Positions 46,936-57,700 of a DNA stretch of 64,000 bases are shown here, one piece after another (positions within the stretch are counted from its first letter, which is position 1; each line of letters opens with the position of its first letter). Origin of the DNA: PGYR01 sp034670025 (GTDB taxonomy: Bacteria; Bacteroidota; Ignavibacteria; Kapaibacteriales; UBA2268). The DNA is taken from contig JAXMOE010000001.1 of assembly GCA_034670025.1 (NCBI GenBank), forward strand, positions 950,555 through 1,014,554, given 5' to 3'. A program made the translations under genes and the position numbers. The notes under the pieces are model-generated. The model had not been told where the DNA came from and searched no databases. It worked only from the letters and a program-made list of their open reading frames with translations.

Positions 46936-48886
46936 AACAATCATTCTTTTTGTATTTTTATACTTCCCAGTACTTTCCCAAACCCATTGGGCTGATACTG
47001 TTCACAGTTATACAAGTGAAAAAGGAAAGACACTAAATTCAGCCAATCAAATACTTGGGCCTCCCAACACTCTTAAAAACAACTCAACTGTTACCTCTTG
47101 GTCACCTATATTAACAGGCGAAAGACCTTATGAAACAATCACGGTAGGGTTTGATAATGAAGAAGTAGTAGAATTTTTATTTTTGAACAATAATACTGGA
47201 AAAAGTGCACTCAAAGGTATCACAACTATCGATATTAATAGTGAAGAAAATAGTATAAATATCACTAAATCTTTAATTTCTGAAGATAATGGAAAGTTTA
47301 CTTTCACTATCTCCCCACCACAAAAAGTACAAAGAATAAAACTTATAATAGACCTAAATGAAGCTAGAAACGATGTAGAAATTGACGCAGTTGGCATTGG
47401 AAATGATATCACTAATGTATGGGAGCTAAATGAAATTAGCAGCAGTAAATTTTCTGGTATAGTCAAGAATATGGGCTCACGAATAAATTCCATATACTCA
47501 GAGTTAGCACCAGTTATCACTGCTGACAACCAAACTCTTTTCTTTACCAGAGACGAGCACCCTGAAAACATAGGGGCTGACAAAAAGCAAGATATTTGGA
47601 TAAGTAAAAAAGAAGCAAATGAAAAATTTTCTAAAGCAATAAACCCATACAACCCACTCAACAATGATAATAATAACTTTGTATTCTCAACTAACTCCGA
47701 TGGGAGTAAGCTTATAATCAGTAGTAATATTGGTGACGACAAGACTCCTCAATTAGCATACAGCAGTAATAGTGATAACAAATGGAGCGAGCTAAACAAA
47801 TTCGACTTTGTAGATTTAAATAAAGAATCAAGTTTGGTTAGCTACAGTTTATCACAAGGACAGAACTTAATGTTTGTTTCTATGGAAAGAGAAGATTCCT
47901 ACGGTGGGCTCGATATTTATTACTCTAAGAAAGTAAAAGGAGAGTGGAGTGAATTAGTTAACTTAGGTCCAACTATCAACACAGCAGCAAATGAAATATC
48001 TCCATTTATTGCAAACGACAACAAGACACTTTACTTTGCAACTGATGGATGGCCTGGCTATGGTGAAATGGATTTATTTGTATCGAGGTTTGATTATGAA
48101 AATGAACATTGGTCACAAGCAATTAACTTAGGAAGTGAAATAAATACAGAAGGTTGGGAAGCATACCTCACAATATCATCGAGCAATAATCAAGCATACT
48201 TCGTATCTACTTCTAACTCTATGGGTGCGGAAGATATATTTACAATTGAACTACCCGAAGATGCCAAACCAACAAACAGCATCATAGTAAAGGGCAATGT
48301 TACTACTAATATTGGGTCTCCCCTTCAATCAACAATTGAATATTATAATCTAGCTACCAATGAGCTTATTGGAACAGCGAACTCGAGAAGTAAAGATGGC
48401 TTTTATCAAATCACATTACCAATCGGTAATTACTATGGAATAAGTGCTAACTTGGGAGGTTATTACCCAATAAGCCAAACCCTAAATTTGACTAAAAAAA
48501 CAGATGACGATGTAATTCTTAATCTCACATTGAAGAAAATAGAAAAGGATAGCTCATTTACTTTGAATAATATATTTTTCGAATTTGGAAAAAGTGAGCT
48601 AAATATCAAATCAACAAATGAATTAAATAAATTAGTTAGTTTGCTTAATAAAAATAAATCTATAAAATTAAGACTTATAGGTTTCACCGATTCTGTGGGT
48701 AGCATAGAAAGTAACAAAATATTATCGGAGAACAGAGCCAAATCAGTATATAACTACTTGATAAAACAAGGAATTTCAGCAGATAGGTTAGAATATATTG
48801 GCAAAGGTGAAATAAAGTCAAATAAAAATACTAAATTACAAGAACACAGAAAGGTTATTTTCAAAATTATAGAGATAAGCAAATGA
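46919..48886 (+). CDS. PorE-like OmpA-family protein with PD40 repeats
   Basis: 655 residues. Signal peptide (1-20), an N-terminal beta-sandwich (about 22-165) with galactose-binding-like features, PD40 propeller repeats (about 190-430: YFATDGWPGYGEMDLFVSRFD and similar), a carboxypeptidase-regulatory-like domain (about 445-530), and a C-terminal OmpA peptidoglycan-binding domain (FEFGKSELNIKS, GFTDSVGSIESNKILSENRA). PD40-CRD-OmpA is the order seen in T9SS component PorE, which anchors the machinery to peptidoglycan; the TPR of PorE is replaced here by a different N-terminal domain. So PorE-like is an inference. Overlaps gpsA (17 bases) and pdxJ (4 bases). Confidence 0.82.
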   Translation: MNGIAKTIILFVFLYFPVLSQTHWADTVHSYTSEKGKTLNSANQILGPPNTLKNNSTVTSWSPILTGERPYETITVGFDNEEVVEFLFLNNNTGKSALKGITTIDINSEENSINITKSLISEDNGKFTFTISPPQKVQRIKLIIDLNEARNDVEIDAVGIGNDITNVWELNEISSSKFSGIVKNMGSRINSIYSELAPVITADNQTLFFTRDEHPENIGADKKQDIWISKKEANEKFSKAINPYNPLNNDNNNFVFSTNSDGSKLIISSNIGDDKTPQLAYSSNSDNKWSELNKFDFVDLNKESSLVSYSLSQGQNLMFVSMEREDSYGGLDIYYSKKVKGEWSELVNLGPTINTAANEISPFIANDNKTLYFATDGWPGYGEMDLFVSRFDYENEHWSQAINLGSEINTEGWEAYLTISSSNNQAYFVSTSNSMGAEDIFTIELPEDAKPTNSIIVKGNVTTNIGSPLQSTIEYYNLATNELIGTANSRSKDGFYQITLPIGNYYGISANLGGYYPISQTLNLTKKTDDDVILNLTLKKIEKDSSFTLNNIFFEFGKSELNIKSTNELNKLVSLLNKNKSIKLRLIGFTDSVGSIESNKILSENRAKSVYNYLIKQGISADRLEYIGKGEIKSNKNTKLQEHRKVIFKIIEISK

Positions 48887-49602
48887 TTCTGAACGTCAAT
48901 ATAGATCACGTAGCAACACTTAGGAATGCAAGAGGTGGTACTGAGCCAAATGTATTGGAAGCTGCACTATTAGCAGAGAAAGCTGGTGCCAAAGGTATTG
49001 TTTGTCATTTGCGAGAAGACAGAAGACATATAAAAGATGATGATGTATATGAGCTAAAGAAACACATCAAATCACCTCTTAATTTTGAAATGGCAATGTA
49101 TGATGATATAATTGCTGTAGCTCTTGATGTTGTCCCTGCAGTAGTTACCATAGTCCCAGAAGGAAGACAAGAACTAACAACAGAAGGTGGACTCGATGTT
49201 ATGAGCTTACAACAAGAGTTAGTAGAGCTCTGCAAAAAAATCCACGAGAAATCAATAAAAGTCAGTTTATTTATTGAACCAGACAAAACTCAAGTTGAGC
49301 TTTCCAAAAAAGTTGGTGCAGATATGGTTGAAATCCATACTGGTAACTATGCTAATATAGAAGAAGAATCAAGAAAGAATGGCGAATTAATTAGAATAAA
49401 CGAAGCAGCTCTATTTGCCAAATCATTAGGTATGGGAGTAGTAGCTGGTCACGGACTGAACTTAGACAATACCGCTGCAGTAGCTAAGATAAGAGAAATA
49501 GACGAACTAAGCATAGGCCACTCACTAATTTCTAATTCATTGATTTACGGGTTGGAAAACACTGTTGCCAAATTCGTAGAAATCATAGACTCGAACAAAT
49601 AA
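48883..49602 (+). CDS. pdxJ: Pyridoxine 5'-phosphate synthase PdxJ
   Basis: Condenses 1-deoxyxylulose 5-phosphate with 3-amino-2-oxopropyl phosphate to form PNP in the DXP-dependent vitamin B6 pathway. LNVNIDHVATLRNARGG at the start, CHLREDRRHI, NFEMA and EIHTGNYA are signatures; 239 residues is standard. The ATG at 48883 overlaps the upstream OmpA-family stop by four bases. Confidence 0.97.
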   Translation: MILNVNIDHVATLRNARGGTEPNVLEAALLAEKAGAKGIVCHLREDRRHIKDDDVYELKKHIKSPLNFEMAMYDDIIAVALDVVPAVVTIVPEGRQELTTEGGLDVMSLQQELVELCKKIHEKSIKVSLFIEPDKTQVELSKKVGADMVEIHTGNYANIEEESRKNGELIRINEAALFAKSLGMGVVAGHGLNLDNTAAVAKIREIDELSIGHSLISNSLIYGLENTVAKFVEIIDSNK

Positions 49603-49618
49603 GGTAAATCAATTATAT

Positions 49619-51520
49619 ATGTGTGGCATAGCTGGAATAATAGATTACAACCAAAACCCAAACACTACCCGAAAATTATTAACCCAAATGACAGATGTCA
49701 TTGAACACAGAGGGCCCGATGCTGGTGAAATATGGCAATCGGAAAACCAAATCTGTGGCTTGGGTCACCGAAGATTATCAATAATAGACCTATCGGATGC
49801 TGGTGTGCAACCAATGTCTACTCCCGATGGCAGATACACTATTGTTTTCAATGGAGAGATATACAATTACAAAGAAATTCAGACCGAACTTATAGACATG
49901 GGTCTAAATTTTACTTCTTCCTCTGACACAGAAGTATTACTCCAAGGTTATAAGCATTTTGGCAAAGGGATAATTGACAAATTAGTTGGTATGTGGGCCT
50001 TTGCAATATGGGATTCAGAGAACAACGAACTGTTTGCTTGCCGGGATAGAGTAGGTATAAAGCCCTTCTATTTTCACTATGATAATAATAAATTTGTATT
50101 CGGCTCTGAGATAAAATCTATTCTCAAACACCCCAATATCGCTCCAAACTTAAATCTTGCAGAGCTACCTAATTATCTGAATTACGGTATGTCAAGCAAA
50201 AAAGAAAGCTTGTTTTCGGGAATAAGAAAATTAGAATCAGGAAGTCACCTAACTCTAAATAAGAATGGTTTAGAAATAAAGAAGTATTGGACTCCCCTAT
50301 CGACATTAAATAATGACATAACATTCGAAGAAGCAGGACAGAAAACTGTTGATTTACTAAGGCAAGCCGTAAAGTCGAGAATGATAAGTGATGTGCCATT
50401 TGGTGTATTTTTAAGTGGTGGTATTGACTCCTCGCTCAACGTAGCACTGATGGCTGAACTAATGGATAGACCAATAGATACTTACACCGTTGGCTTTAAG
50501 GAATTAGAAAAATACAATGAACTGAAGTACGCTAGTCAAGTCTCAAAAATATACAATACCAATCACAACGAAATATTAATTGACCACAATGATTGCAAGG
50601 ATATAATTGATGATATAACTTGGCACACTGATGAGCCAAACGGTGACCCTGTCTGTATGCCTCTTTACTTTCTTAGTAAGCTAACTCACGAATCTGGCAC
50701 TACAGTTGTTCAAGTTGGAGAAGGAAGTGATGAGCAATTTGTCGGCTACAAATGGATGCTTCAAGGATATAACCTAAGTAATAGCTATTGGAAGTATTAT
50801 CAAGCACTACCAAAGTTCATCAGAAACGCCAGCTATAAATTTGCACAGATTTTCTCCCCTGCTATCAATAGCGAATTAGCTATGGAATATATGCGAAGAG
50901 CAACAGCAGGACAAGAATTTAGCTGGAGTGGAGTACCAATCTTCGGACAATATTCTCAAAGCAAAATGAAAGGCGACAGTAGATTAGATGAGACGATACC
51001 TTACAAGTATGCTCAAGAGATATATGGTGAAATAGAATCCATTAAGTCTAATGCCGAATACTTTGAAAAGATAATGTATATAGAACAACAGCAGCGGCTT
51101 GCTGAAATTTTACTAATGCGAGTTGACAAAATAGGAATGGCTCATCACTTAGAAGCAAGAGTACCATTCTTAGATCACAGATTAGTAGAATTTACAACCT
51201 CATTGCCTGATAAGATAAAAGTTCCGAACACAAAAGAACCCAAGACATTACTGAAAAAAGCAATTGAAGATATACTACCAAATGATATTATTTACAGAAA
51301 GAAAATGGGCTTTGCTGCACCTGTCCACGATTGGTTCCGTGGCCCTTGGAAGTCACTAGCTTACTACCATCTATTTGAATCTAGCTTTGCAAAAACAGGT
51401 ATAATTAACACTGATTACAAGAAAAAGTTAATCAAAGATTTGGATAATGGAGGTAAACTCGGCTCTCACGTATATAACTTAGTTGCACTTAGTTCTTGGT
51501 ACGAAAGATTTATAGACTAA
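49619..51520 (+). CDS. asnB: Glutamine-hydrolysing asparagine synthetase AsnB
   Basis: Begins MCGIAGI, leaving the glutaminase nucleophile Cys as the first residue after Met removal. The N-terminal class-II amidotransferase domain shows HRGPD and FNGEIYN, the synthetase domain the PP-loop SGGIDSSL near residue 266 and HHLEARVPFLDHRLVEF. 633 residues matches the AsnB family, which includes genes used in polysaccharide or lipopeptide clusters; without such a cluster a housekeeping role is likely. Ends the plus-strand run; converges on the next gene. Confidence 0.94.
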   Translation: MCGIAGIIDYNQNPNTTRKLLTQMTDVIEHRGPDAGEIWQSENQICGLGHRRLSIIDLSDAGVQPMSTPDGRYTIVFNGEIYNYKEIQTELIDMGLNFTSSSDTEVLLQGYKHFGKGIIDKLVGMWAFAIWDSENNELFACRDRVGIKPFYFHYDNNKFVFGSEIKSILKHPNIAPNLNLAELPNYLNYGMSSKKESLFSGIRKLESGSHLTLNKNGLEIKKYWTPLSTLNNDITFEEAGQKTVDLLRQAVKSRMISDVPFGVFLSGGIDSSLNVALMAELMDRPIDTYTVGFKELEKYNELKYASQVSKIYNTNHNEILIDHNDCKDIIDDITWHTDEPNGDPVCMPLYFLSKLTHESGTTVVQVGEGSDEQFVGYKWMLQGYNLSNSYWKYYQALPKFIRNASYKFAQIFSPAINSELAMEYMRRATAGQEFSWSGVPIFGQYSQSKMKGDSRLDETIPYKYAQEIYGEIESIKSNAEYFEKIMYIEQQQRLAEILLMRVDKIGMAHHLEARVPFLDHRLVEFTTSLPDKIKVPNTKEPKTLLKKAIEDILPNDIIYRKKMGFAAPVHDWFRGPWKSLAYYHLFESSFAKTGIINTDYKKKLIKDLDNGGKLGSHVYNLVALSSWYERFID

Positions 51521-51528
51521 CATTCTAA

Positions 51529-53046
51529 TTATTTAGAATAGAGCATTTCGTAATATTCTCTAAAGTCTTTCTCCTTACCATCCTTTACTTTAACAATTGC
51601 GTGAATGTCTGTTTTGTAAATAACATTGACTAATTCCGCATACTTTTCTATCATCCTAACATCAGTTAAGATAAATACTTCATTATATAATTCTTCCAAA
51701 CCATATCTGTATTCAAGATTAGTACCCTTTTGATAAATATATTGGTCATCAATATAGAAATTCTTTTGTGTGACAAATTCAATGTCAGGATAACGATAAA
51801 CTTCTGAATTAATGCTCAATAAAGATGTTTTTCCATCAAAAATTGTAAATGTTTTGTACTCAGAACCTAAATAATCAATACACTCATCAAATGAATCAAA
51901 ATATTCCCCTCTATTACTAATACGGGAATAAGTATGTAAATAACCATTGTTCAGTCTGTTCCAGACTATTTCTACTAATGATGATTCTCTGACACTTCTC
52001 TTAAATTGTATTTCTAAATTTATCTTAGAATAAGGGTAGAATGCAAAGAATAAAACTTGCAACACAATAATAAATATTAATAATTTACCAGAACTCTTAT
52101 CCAACCAAAGACCCGTTAGTATCATTAAAGCAGGATAAATCAGCAGTATATACCCTTTGGAATAATGTCCAAATATGAAAAAAAATAGACCTGGGACAAT
52201 CAAGAACAGGAGAAAATACTTATTATAATTTGAACTTAAACTTACCTTTTTCTTCTTAACTAATTGATAGATTCCAATAATAAAAAATGGAATCCCAAAA
52301 GTTAAAGCATAAGATGAAAAACCTACTATATTTTTAATAATCCCGATAGCTGGCATTGGGTTACGAGTTTCATAAAGTTGAAGGTAAGCACCCAATCCTC
52401 CAACAGAAATTAGTAATGGAATAACCCAAAGTGCGGTTACGACTAAACCAAGCAAATTTGCTGACAGCAGAGATTTAACATCTACTCTCCTCTCCCTCCA
52501 ATAAATGTAAGTTATATATCCATAAAGAGGAATTAAGAAAAAAGCCGAACTCATCCGTATTCCACCCATAATTGAAATTATAGGAAGAAAGTAGAAATAC
52601 GACCACCGTTTGTAGAAAATTAATGCTATCAAAGATGAAAAGAATAAATCATATATGTAAGATTCAGGTGTGCTTTGGTAAAACCAAACCAATGGATTAG
52701 TAAATATTATCAATGTATATAAAAAAGAGTTCTTCCCATTGAAATGAAATTCGAATAATTTGAAAATAATAATAGCCGAAAGAACAGATAGAAGAATGAC
52801 AAGTATCTTCATTGAAATAAATGAACTACCGGTAATTACATTAGCAACAGATATTGATTTTATCAACAAAAAGTATCCAGGAAGGTGGGGTCTGGACTCC
52901 TCTATATTATAGTCATAGGCAGCTAAAGCAAAGCCCGCATCGTCATCAGAGAGGAATACATCTGTATCAAGAAATGTAACCATACGAGAAATTAGCACAA
53001 ATAGAATTATACTTATAAAATAAATCTTCGTATTCTCGTTCTGCAT
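51529..53046 (-). CDS. Multi-pass membrane GT-C type glycosyltransferase-like protein
   Basis: 505 residues with about nine to ten membrane helices in the first two thirds, and a soluble C-terminal part of about 170 residues. Early DTDVFLSDDDAGFALAAYDYN resembles the aspartate-rich first loop of GT39/PMT and other polyprenyl-sugar transferases. No closer identity; no polysaccharide operon around it. A small inverted repeat (51522-51539, ATTCTAA/TTAGAAT) overlaps its stop, between the convergent asnB and this gene. Confidence 0.72.
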   Translation of the reverse strand: MQNENTKIYFISIILFVLISRMVTFLDTDVFLSDDDAGFALAAYDYNIEESRPHLPGYFLLIKSISVANVITGSSFISMKILVILLSVLSAIIIFKLFEFHFNGKNSFLYTLIIFTNPLVWFYQSTPESYIYDLFFSSLIALIFYKRWSYFYFLPIISIMGGIRMSSAFFLIPLYGYITYIYWRERRVDVKSLLSANLLGLVVTALWVIPLLISVGGLGAYLQLYETRNPMPAIGIIKNIVGFSSYALTFGIPFFIIGIYQLVKKKKVSLSSNYNKYFLLFLIVPGLFFFIFGHYSKGYILLIYPALMILTGLWLDKSSGKLLIFIIVLQVLFFAFYPYSKINLEIQFKRSVRESSLVEIVWNRLNNGYLHTYSRISNRGEYFDSFDECIDYLGSEYKTFTIFDGKTSLLSINSEVYRYPDIEFVTQKNFYIDDQYIYQKGTNLEYRYGLEELYNEVFILTDVRMIEKYAELVNVIYKTDIHAIVKVKDGKEKDFREYYEMLYSK

Positions 53047-53109
53047 TTACTTGGTTAATTGTTATATTTACGAAATAAGAAATTCAAATTAAAAAAAATA
53101 GGTTTAAAT

Positions 53110-54351
53110 ATGTACGGAAGTATCAAAGATTATTTAAAATCAGAAATTGAAACGCTAAAAGACGAAAAATTATATAAAACTGAAAGAAAGATAGATTCAG
53201 AACAAGCATCTGAAATAACTGTAAATGGCAAAAGAGTTTTAAACTTTTGTGCCAACAACTACCTTGGTCTTTCTTCACATCCAAGAATAGTAGATGCTGC
53301 ACACAAAGCAATGGACGAGCGCGGCTTCGGACTTTCGTCTGTCAGGTTTATCTGCGGTACTCAGGACATTCACCTTGAATTAGAAGAGAAAATTTCAAAA
53401 TTCCTCGGCATGGAATCAACTATCTTGTTTAGCTCTTGTTTCGATGCAAATGGTGCATTCTTCGAGCCATTCTTTGGAAAGGAAGATGCAATCATAACTG
53501 ATTCACTAAACCACGCATCAATCATAGATGGCATAAGATTAAGCAAAGCACAACGCTGGATTTTCAAACACTCTGATATGAGAGACGTGGAAGAAGTTGA
53601 TGAAGCAACAGGCAAATCAGCTAAGGGGTTAGAAAGATGTTTACAAGAAGCAAAAGATTGTAGATTTAAAGTCATCGCAACTGATGGTGTTTTCTCTATG
53701 GATGGAGACATTGCGAAATTGGAAGAAATATGCGATTTGGCAGAAAAATATGATGCACTTGTAATGGTTGATGACAGTCACTCAACTGGTTTTATGGGTA
53801 AAAACGGACGTGGTACACACGAGCATTTTGATGTGATGGACAGAGTTGACATTATCACTACTACATTTGGTAAAGCTCTCGGCGGTGCTTCTGGTGGATG
53901 TATATCTGGTAGAGCAGAGATGATAGAGTGGTTGAGAAACAAAGGAAGACCTTATTTGTTCTCTAACTCATTAGCTCCAGCTGTAATTGGTGCTACTTCG
54001 GAAGCAATCGATATGATTACAGAATCGAGTGAATTGCTTGACCAAATTAGAAAGAACACTGAAAGATTCAGAACAGAACTAAATGCCGCTGGATTTGACA
54101 TTATTGAAAGCGATCACCCAATTGTACCTATTATGTTCCGTAACTTCGACGACAGTGCTAAACTGGCAGTCGAGTTTGCAGACAAAATGTTAGAAGAAGG
54201 TATATACGTTATTGCATTCTCATTTCCAGTTGTTCCAAGAAAAATGGACAGAATTAGAGTACAGCTTTCTGCTGGTCACACTGATGAGCAAGTAACAAAA
54301 GCTATTGAAGCATTTATAAAAGTTGGTAAAGAACTAAATGTCATCGACTAA
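53110..54351 (+). CDS. kbl: Glycine C-acetyltransferase (2-amino-3-ketobutyrate CoA ligase), Kbl-like
   Basis: PLP enzyme of the alpha-oxoamine synthase family, which splits 2-amino-3-oxobutyrate to glycine and acetyl-CoA in threonine breakdown. NFCANNYLGLSSHP near the start, VDDSHSTGFMG (cofactor-binding) and TTFGKALGGASGG with the PLP lysine match Kbl best; related serine palmitoyltransferases are the alternative. The frame runs upstream to TTG 53059; ATG 53110 gives 413 residues and a family-like start. No threonine dehydrogenase gene is adjacent. The last 14 bases overlap the DUF5522 gene. Confidence 0.88.
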   Translation: MYGSIKDYLKSEIETLKDEKLYKTERKIDSEQASEITVNGKRVLNFCANNYLGLSSHPRIVDAAHKAMDERGFGLSSVRFICGTQDIHLELEEKISKFLGMESTILFSSCFDANGAFFEPFFGKEDAIITDSLNHASIIDGIRLSKAQRWIFKHSDMRDVEEVDEATGKSAKGLERCLQEAKDCRFKVIATDGVFSMDGDIAKLEEICDLAEKYDALVMVDDSHSTGFMGKNGRGTHEHFDVMDRVDIITTTFGKALGGASGGCISGRAEMIEWLRNKGRPYLFSNSLAPAVIGATSEAIDMITESSELLDQIRKNTERFRTELNAAGFDIIESDHPIVPIMFRNFDDSAKLAVEFADKMLEEGIYVIAFSFPVVPRKMDRIRVQLSAGHTDEQVTKAIEAFIKVGKELNVID

Positions 54352-54493
54352 TGAATTGAAAGAAGGCCGCGATTATTATATTGATGATCGTGGCTTTTTT
54401 GTATTTACAGAAGAATATCACAAAAAGTGGGGTTTTTGCTGCAAATCTGGTTGCAAGCACTGCCCTTATGGATTTAAGAAAAAGAATGTATAA
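54338..54493 (+). CDS. DUF5522 small four-cysteine protein, 51 residues
   Basis: Starts at ATG 54338 inside the end of kbl and stops at TAA 54491-54493. The protein runs LKEGRDYYIDDRGFFVFTEEYH then KKWGFCCKSGCKHCPYGFKKK. Four cysteines at 34, 35, 39 and 42 (CC-x3-C-x2-C) with the following HCPYG are the hallmark of DUF5522, an uncharacterised family in Bacteroidetes and relatives. Probably binds a metal. It is too short for common length cut-offs and overlaps its neighbours on both sides, which argues for a coupled kbl, DUF5522, membrane-protein unit. Confidence 0.85.
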   Translation: MSSTNELKEGRDYYIDDRGFFVFTEEYHKKWGFCCKSGCKHCPYGFKKKNV

Positions 54494-54734
54494 AATATTC
54501 AAAAACATATTAATCTACGGATTCCTAATATTAGGATTCGCTCTATCATATTATTTCTATGATTTGGGTGATAAGCTATTAGCACTAATCTTCTTAATAA
54601 TTGGTGTCGGCTATTTATTAGAAATTATATTCAAAAAGTCCACCAATAAGAAAATTCAATTTATTGTTGATTTAGTTATAGTTACCGGGTTCACTTGCTT
54701 AATTAGCTATTTCCTCATTCAGCTTTTTAACTAA
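54486..54734 (+). CDS. Small membrane protein, 82 residues
   Basis: The open frame extends to 54381 but that part overlaps DUF5522 in another frame; ATG 54486, eight bases before the DUF5522 stop, gives a protein of 82 residues with three hydrophobic segments (about 5-24, 30-44 and 58-80). No family recognised. Its 3' end overlaps the convergent helicase gene by eight bases. Confidence 0.6.
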   Translation: MYKIFKNILIYGFLILGFALSYYFYDLGDKLLALIFLIIGVGYLLEIIFKKSTNKKIQFIVDLVIVTGFTCLISYFLIQLFN

Positions 54735-57700
54735 TTCCCTCCAAATCTAACGGATAGATGTACCCATAAGTAGAATCAATTTCGCCAATCATTTTTGCTA
54801 TTTCAATAGTAATATTATTTTCGTCATCTCTCATATATGTTTTAGAAACAATCCAATCATCATTATTATCTGATATATTTCTTACAAAAAGCAAATTGGT
54901 ACTAACCTCCTCTATTTCTGGTGCATATTTGAATGCCAATAGAGCATATATCTTCATTTGTAAGTCATAACTCTTAGCAACTGAATCCAATCCTTTATTA
55001 CTACTAATCTGATTTGTTTTCCAATCCCATATCGTAGCACTATTTCCATCTATGTGTAATAAATCAATTTCACCTTGCAGTATTTGAGTACCAAAAATAG
55101 ATTTTAAATCAAATTCTTTTCTTGAATTAAGTAATACATCTTTATTCTGCTTAATAAAATCATTGGTCAAAAGATTAGTCAGTGTTTGACTAATTATACC
55201 AAATGCTTCCTCCTTAATCCCTTCTGTTTCATTTATATATAGTTCATTTATAATCCCATGAAGTTTACCACCATCCAAATTCAATTCAGAATCAGTGAAG
55301 CTATCAACTCGTTCCATAGCATTATGAAATAAACTACCGAACTTAACGCCAGAAAGTGCAGACAATTGCTTGTTTTCAGCACTTACTGATTTTAATCTTT
55401 CTGCTATGTTTGGTAAACCATAGATATAAATTTCTTTGAATACGTGACTTTTTGTCTGCTTCGATTGATCAAATTTATTCAATTTTGTTGCATTAAATTG
55501 GATATATTGCTCTCTTGCTGGTATTTGCTCAAAATTTTCTGTGTATGTATATTTTGATTTATGATCACTTAAATTGCTATAATTTGAAAAATCAAATTCT
55601 GCAATGTTATACTCCGAAAAATCAAAATTTACTTTGTAATCACAATCAATCTCTGATATTTTACCACATACTGTATCATAACAATCAACTTTATCATTGA
55701 CTTCCTTAGATATTACTTCTTTGTGTAGTTCAGTTCTATCTTTATTACCTAATGTCTTTTTTTGGCCTTCTAAAATTTCACCCATTCCAGGGAAAATACT
55801 ATCCCACATATCTTGTTGATTTACCTTTTCTAATGGTGGAATTAGGGTTATTGACGATTTTGCCCTCGTCATTGCTACATAGCTCAACCTAATATTCTCG
55901 GCCTCTTGTTTCATTTTATCTACACTATCGATATAGTCATCAATGAAAGTATTAGCTTTACCGAAATTATCAAACGAGTCTATAGATTTTGGAACTTTTA
56001 ACTTTGGTCCATATTCTTCATCAATTGTCGGACTATCATTTCCTCTACTCCGCTTGACAGGCTGCAACTCATAGTCTAATAATATCAAATGTTTATACTC
56101 TAATCCTTTAGCACTGTGTATTGTTGACATTTTTATAGAATCAGTTGTATTTCCATACTCTTCTGACATTCTACCTGATGCAAAGATCTTGTCCAGATAT
56201 AGGAATAAATCAGCTAGCGTAGTGTAATCTCTCCTTTCTACTTCCCTAATAAAATCCATAAATTTATAGAGATTTCTAAAAACAGCATCACGCTCAGTTT
56301 CAGATGTATTATAATAATAATTCCAATTGGATTCATCGACTATCTTCATTACCAGATTAGTAATAGGTAATTTGTTCGATAGCTCAATAGACTTACAAAG
56401 TACATCATAAGTCTCGTCATCTATAATATCATTACCCTTTTTTTTCTGATGTATAATACTTTGCCAAAGAGTTTTGCCTTTCTCTTTTTTCAATTGCTGC
56501 ATCATCATTCTGTCAGAATAGTTAAAAAGTGATGACTTCAATGTAGCAGCGAGAAGCAAATCATTATCAGGATTATCGATGAACTGCAAATAAGCAATTA
56601 AGTCCTTAATCTCATTTCTGTCAAAAAAGCCCGACGAGCTAGTAACATAAGAATAAACACCATGTTCCTTTAACAAATTAGACAAGTTTAATAGATGCTC
56701 CGACCGACGAGACAACACACATATATCTTTGTGGGCGACACCTTTTTCCAACAATTTATGGATTGCTTTCAGTGCCATTGTCTCCTTAGATTTATCTCCC
56801 AACTTAGCTTTATAGTGAAAATAGACATCAACGTCCTTGCAATCTGCCTCAATTTTTCCAAGATAACTCGCAGTAGTTATTTTTTGATAATCAACATCAT
56901 AATCACTATTGTCAGCACTCATAAATGGCTTGAAGAACTTGTTTACAAAGCAATTCAGATGATGAGTAGCACGGAATGATACATTCAGCTCCAGATTGTT
57001 CTTATTTCCACACTGTTCCGTAATACTGCCTCTGAACTCTTTGAACACCCTAACATCAGCGTCTCTAAAGCTATAAATACTTTGCTTGTCATCACCAACC
57101 ACAAATAGAAGGGTTGACCCGTCTTCACTCAAACTATTTGCTATTTCTAATTGTCTTTCGTCAGTATCTTGAAATTCATCAATCATTAGGTACTTAACAT
57201 CGAATCTTAGCAATCTTCGCACAGTATCATGTTTTAGCAAATCAACAGCATAGTTTATGGTGTCATCATTATCCATCACATTATTCTCTATGCTGTAATT
57301 ATTATAGTCTTCTGATACTTTTTCTTCGATAGCTATCAATGATTTTATTAGATTATATCTGTTTTCAAAAACAAAATCAAAGTCATTATACTCCAGTACC
57401 TTACTTGTCATATTTTTCCACAATTTATCGTTATTCTCACCGATAGATTTTTTCATTATTATGGAATTTCCATATTTATATTTCCTAGCTTCATCCATTT
57501 TTTTAGAAATCTCTTCCAAATCAGGTGGATTAGTTTTCAATAGAGTAGAAAGACTATTCAAAGTACCTTCTAAACTTTCAATTCTACTGTGATATTTTTC
57601 AGGAATATCAATTTTGTGGTTGTTCTTAAAATAATTGTTAATTATGCTATCTAAATCAAGTAACATCGATTGTTTTAAACTAATAAAGACTTTGTCTAAT

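Noticed and set aside
54381..54485. Upstream extension of the 82-residue membrane protein
   Set aside because: The extension runs through the DUF5522 gene in another frame; a start at 54486 fits better with the overlap pattern.
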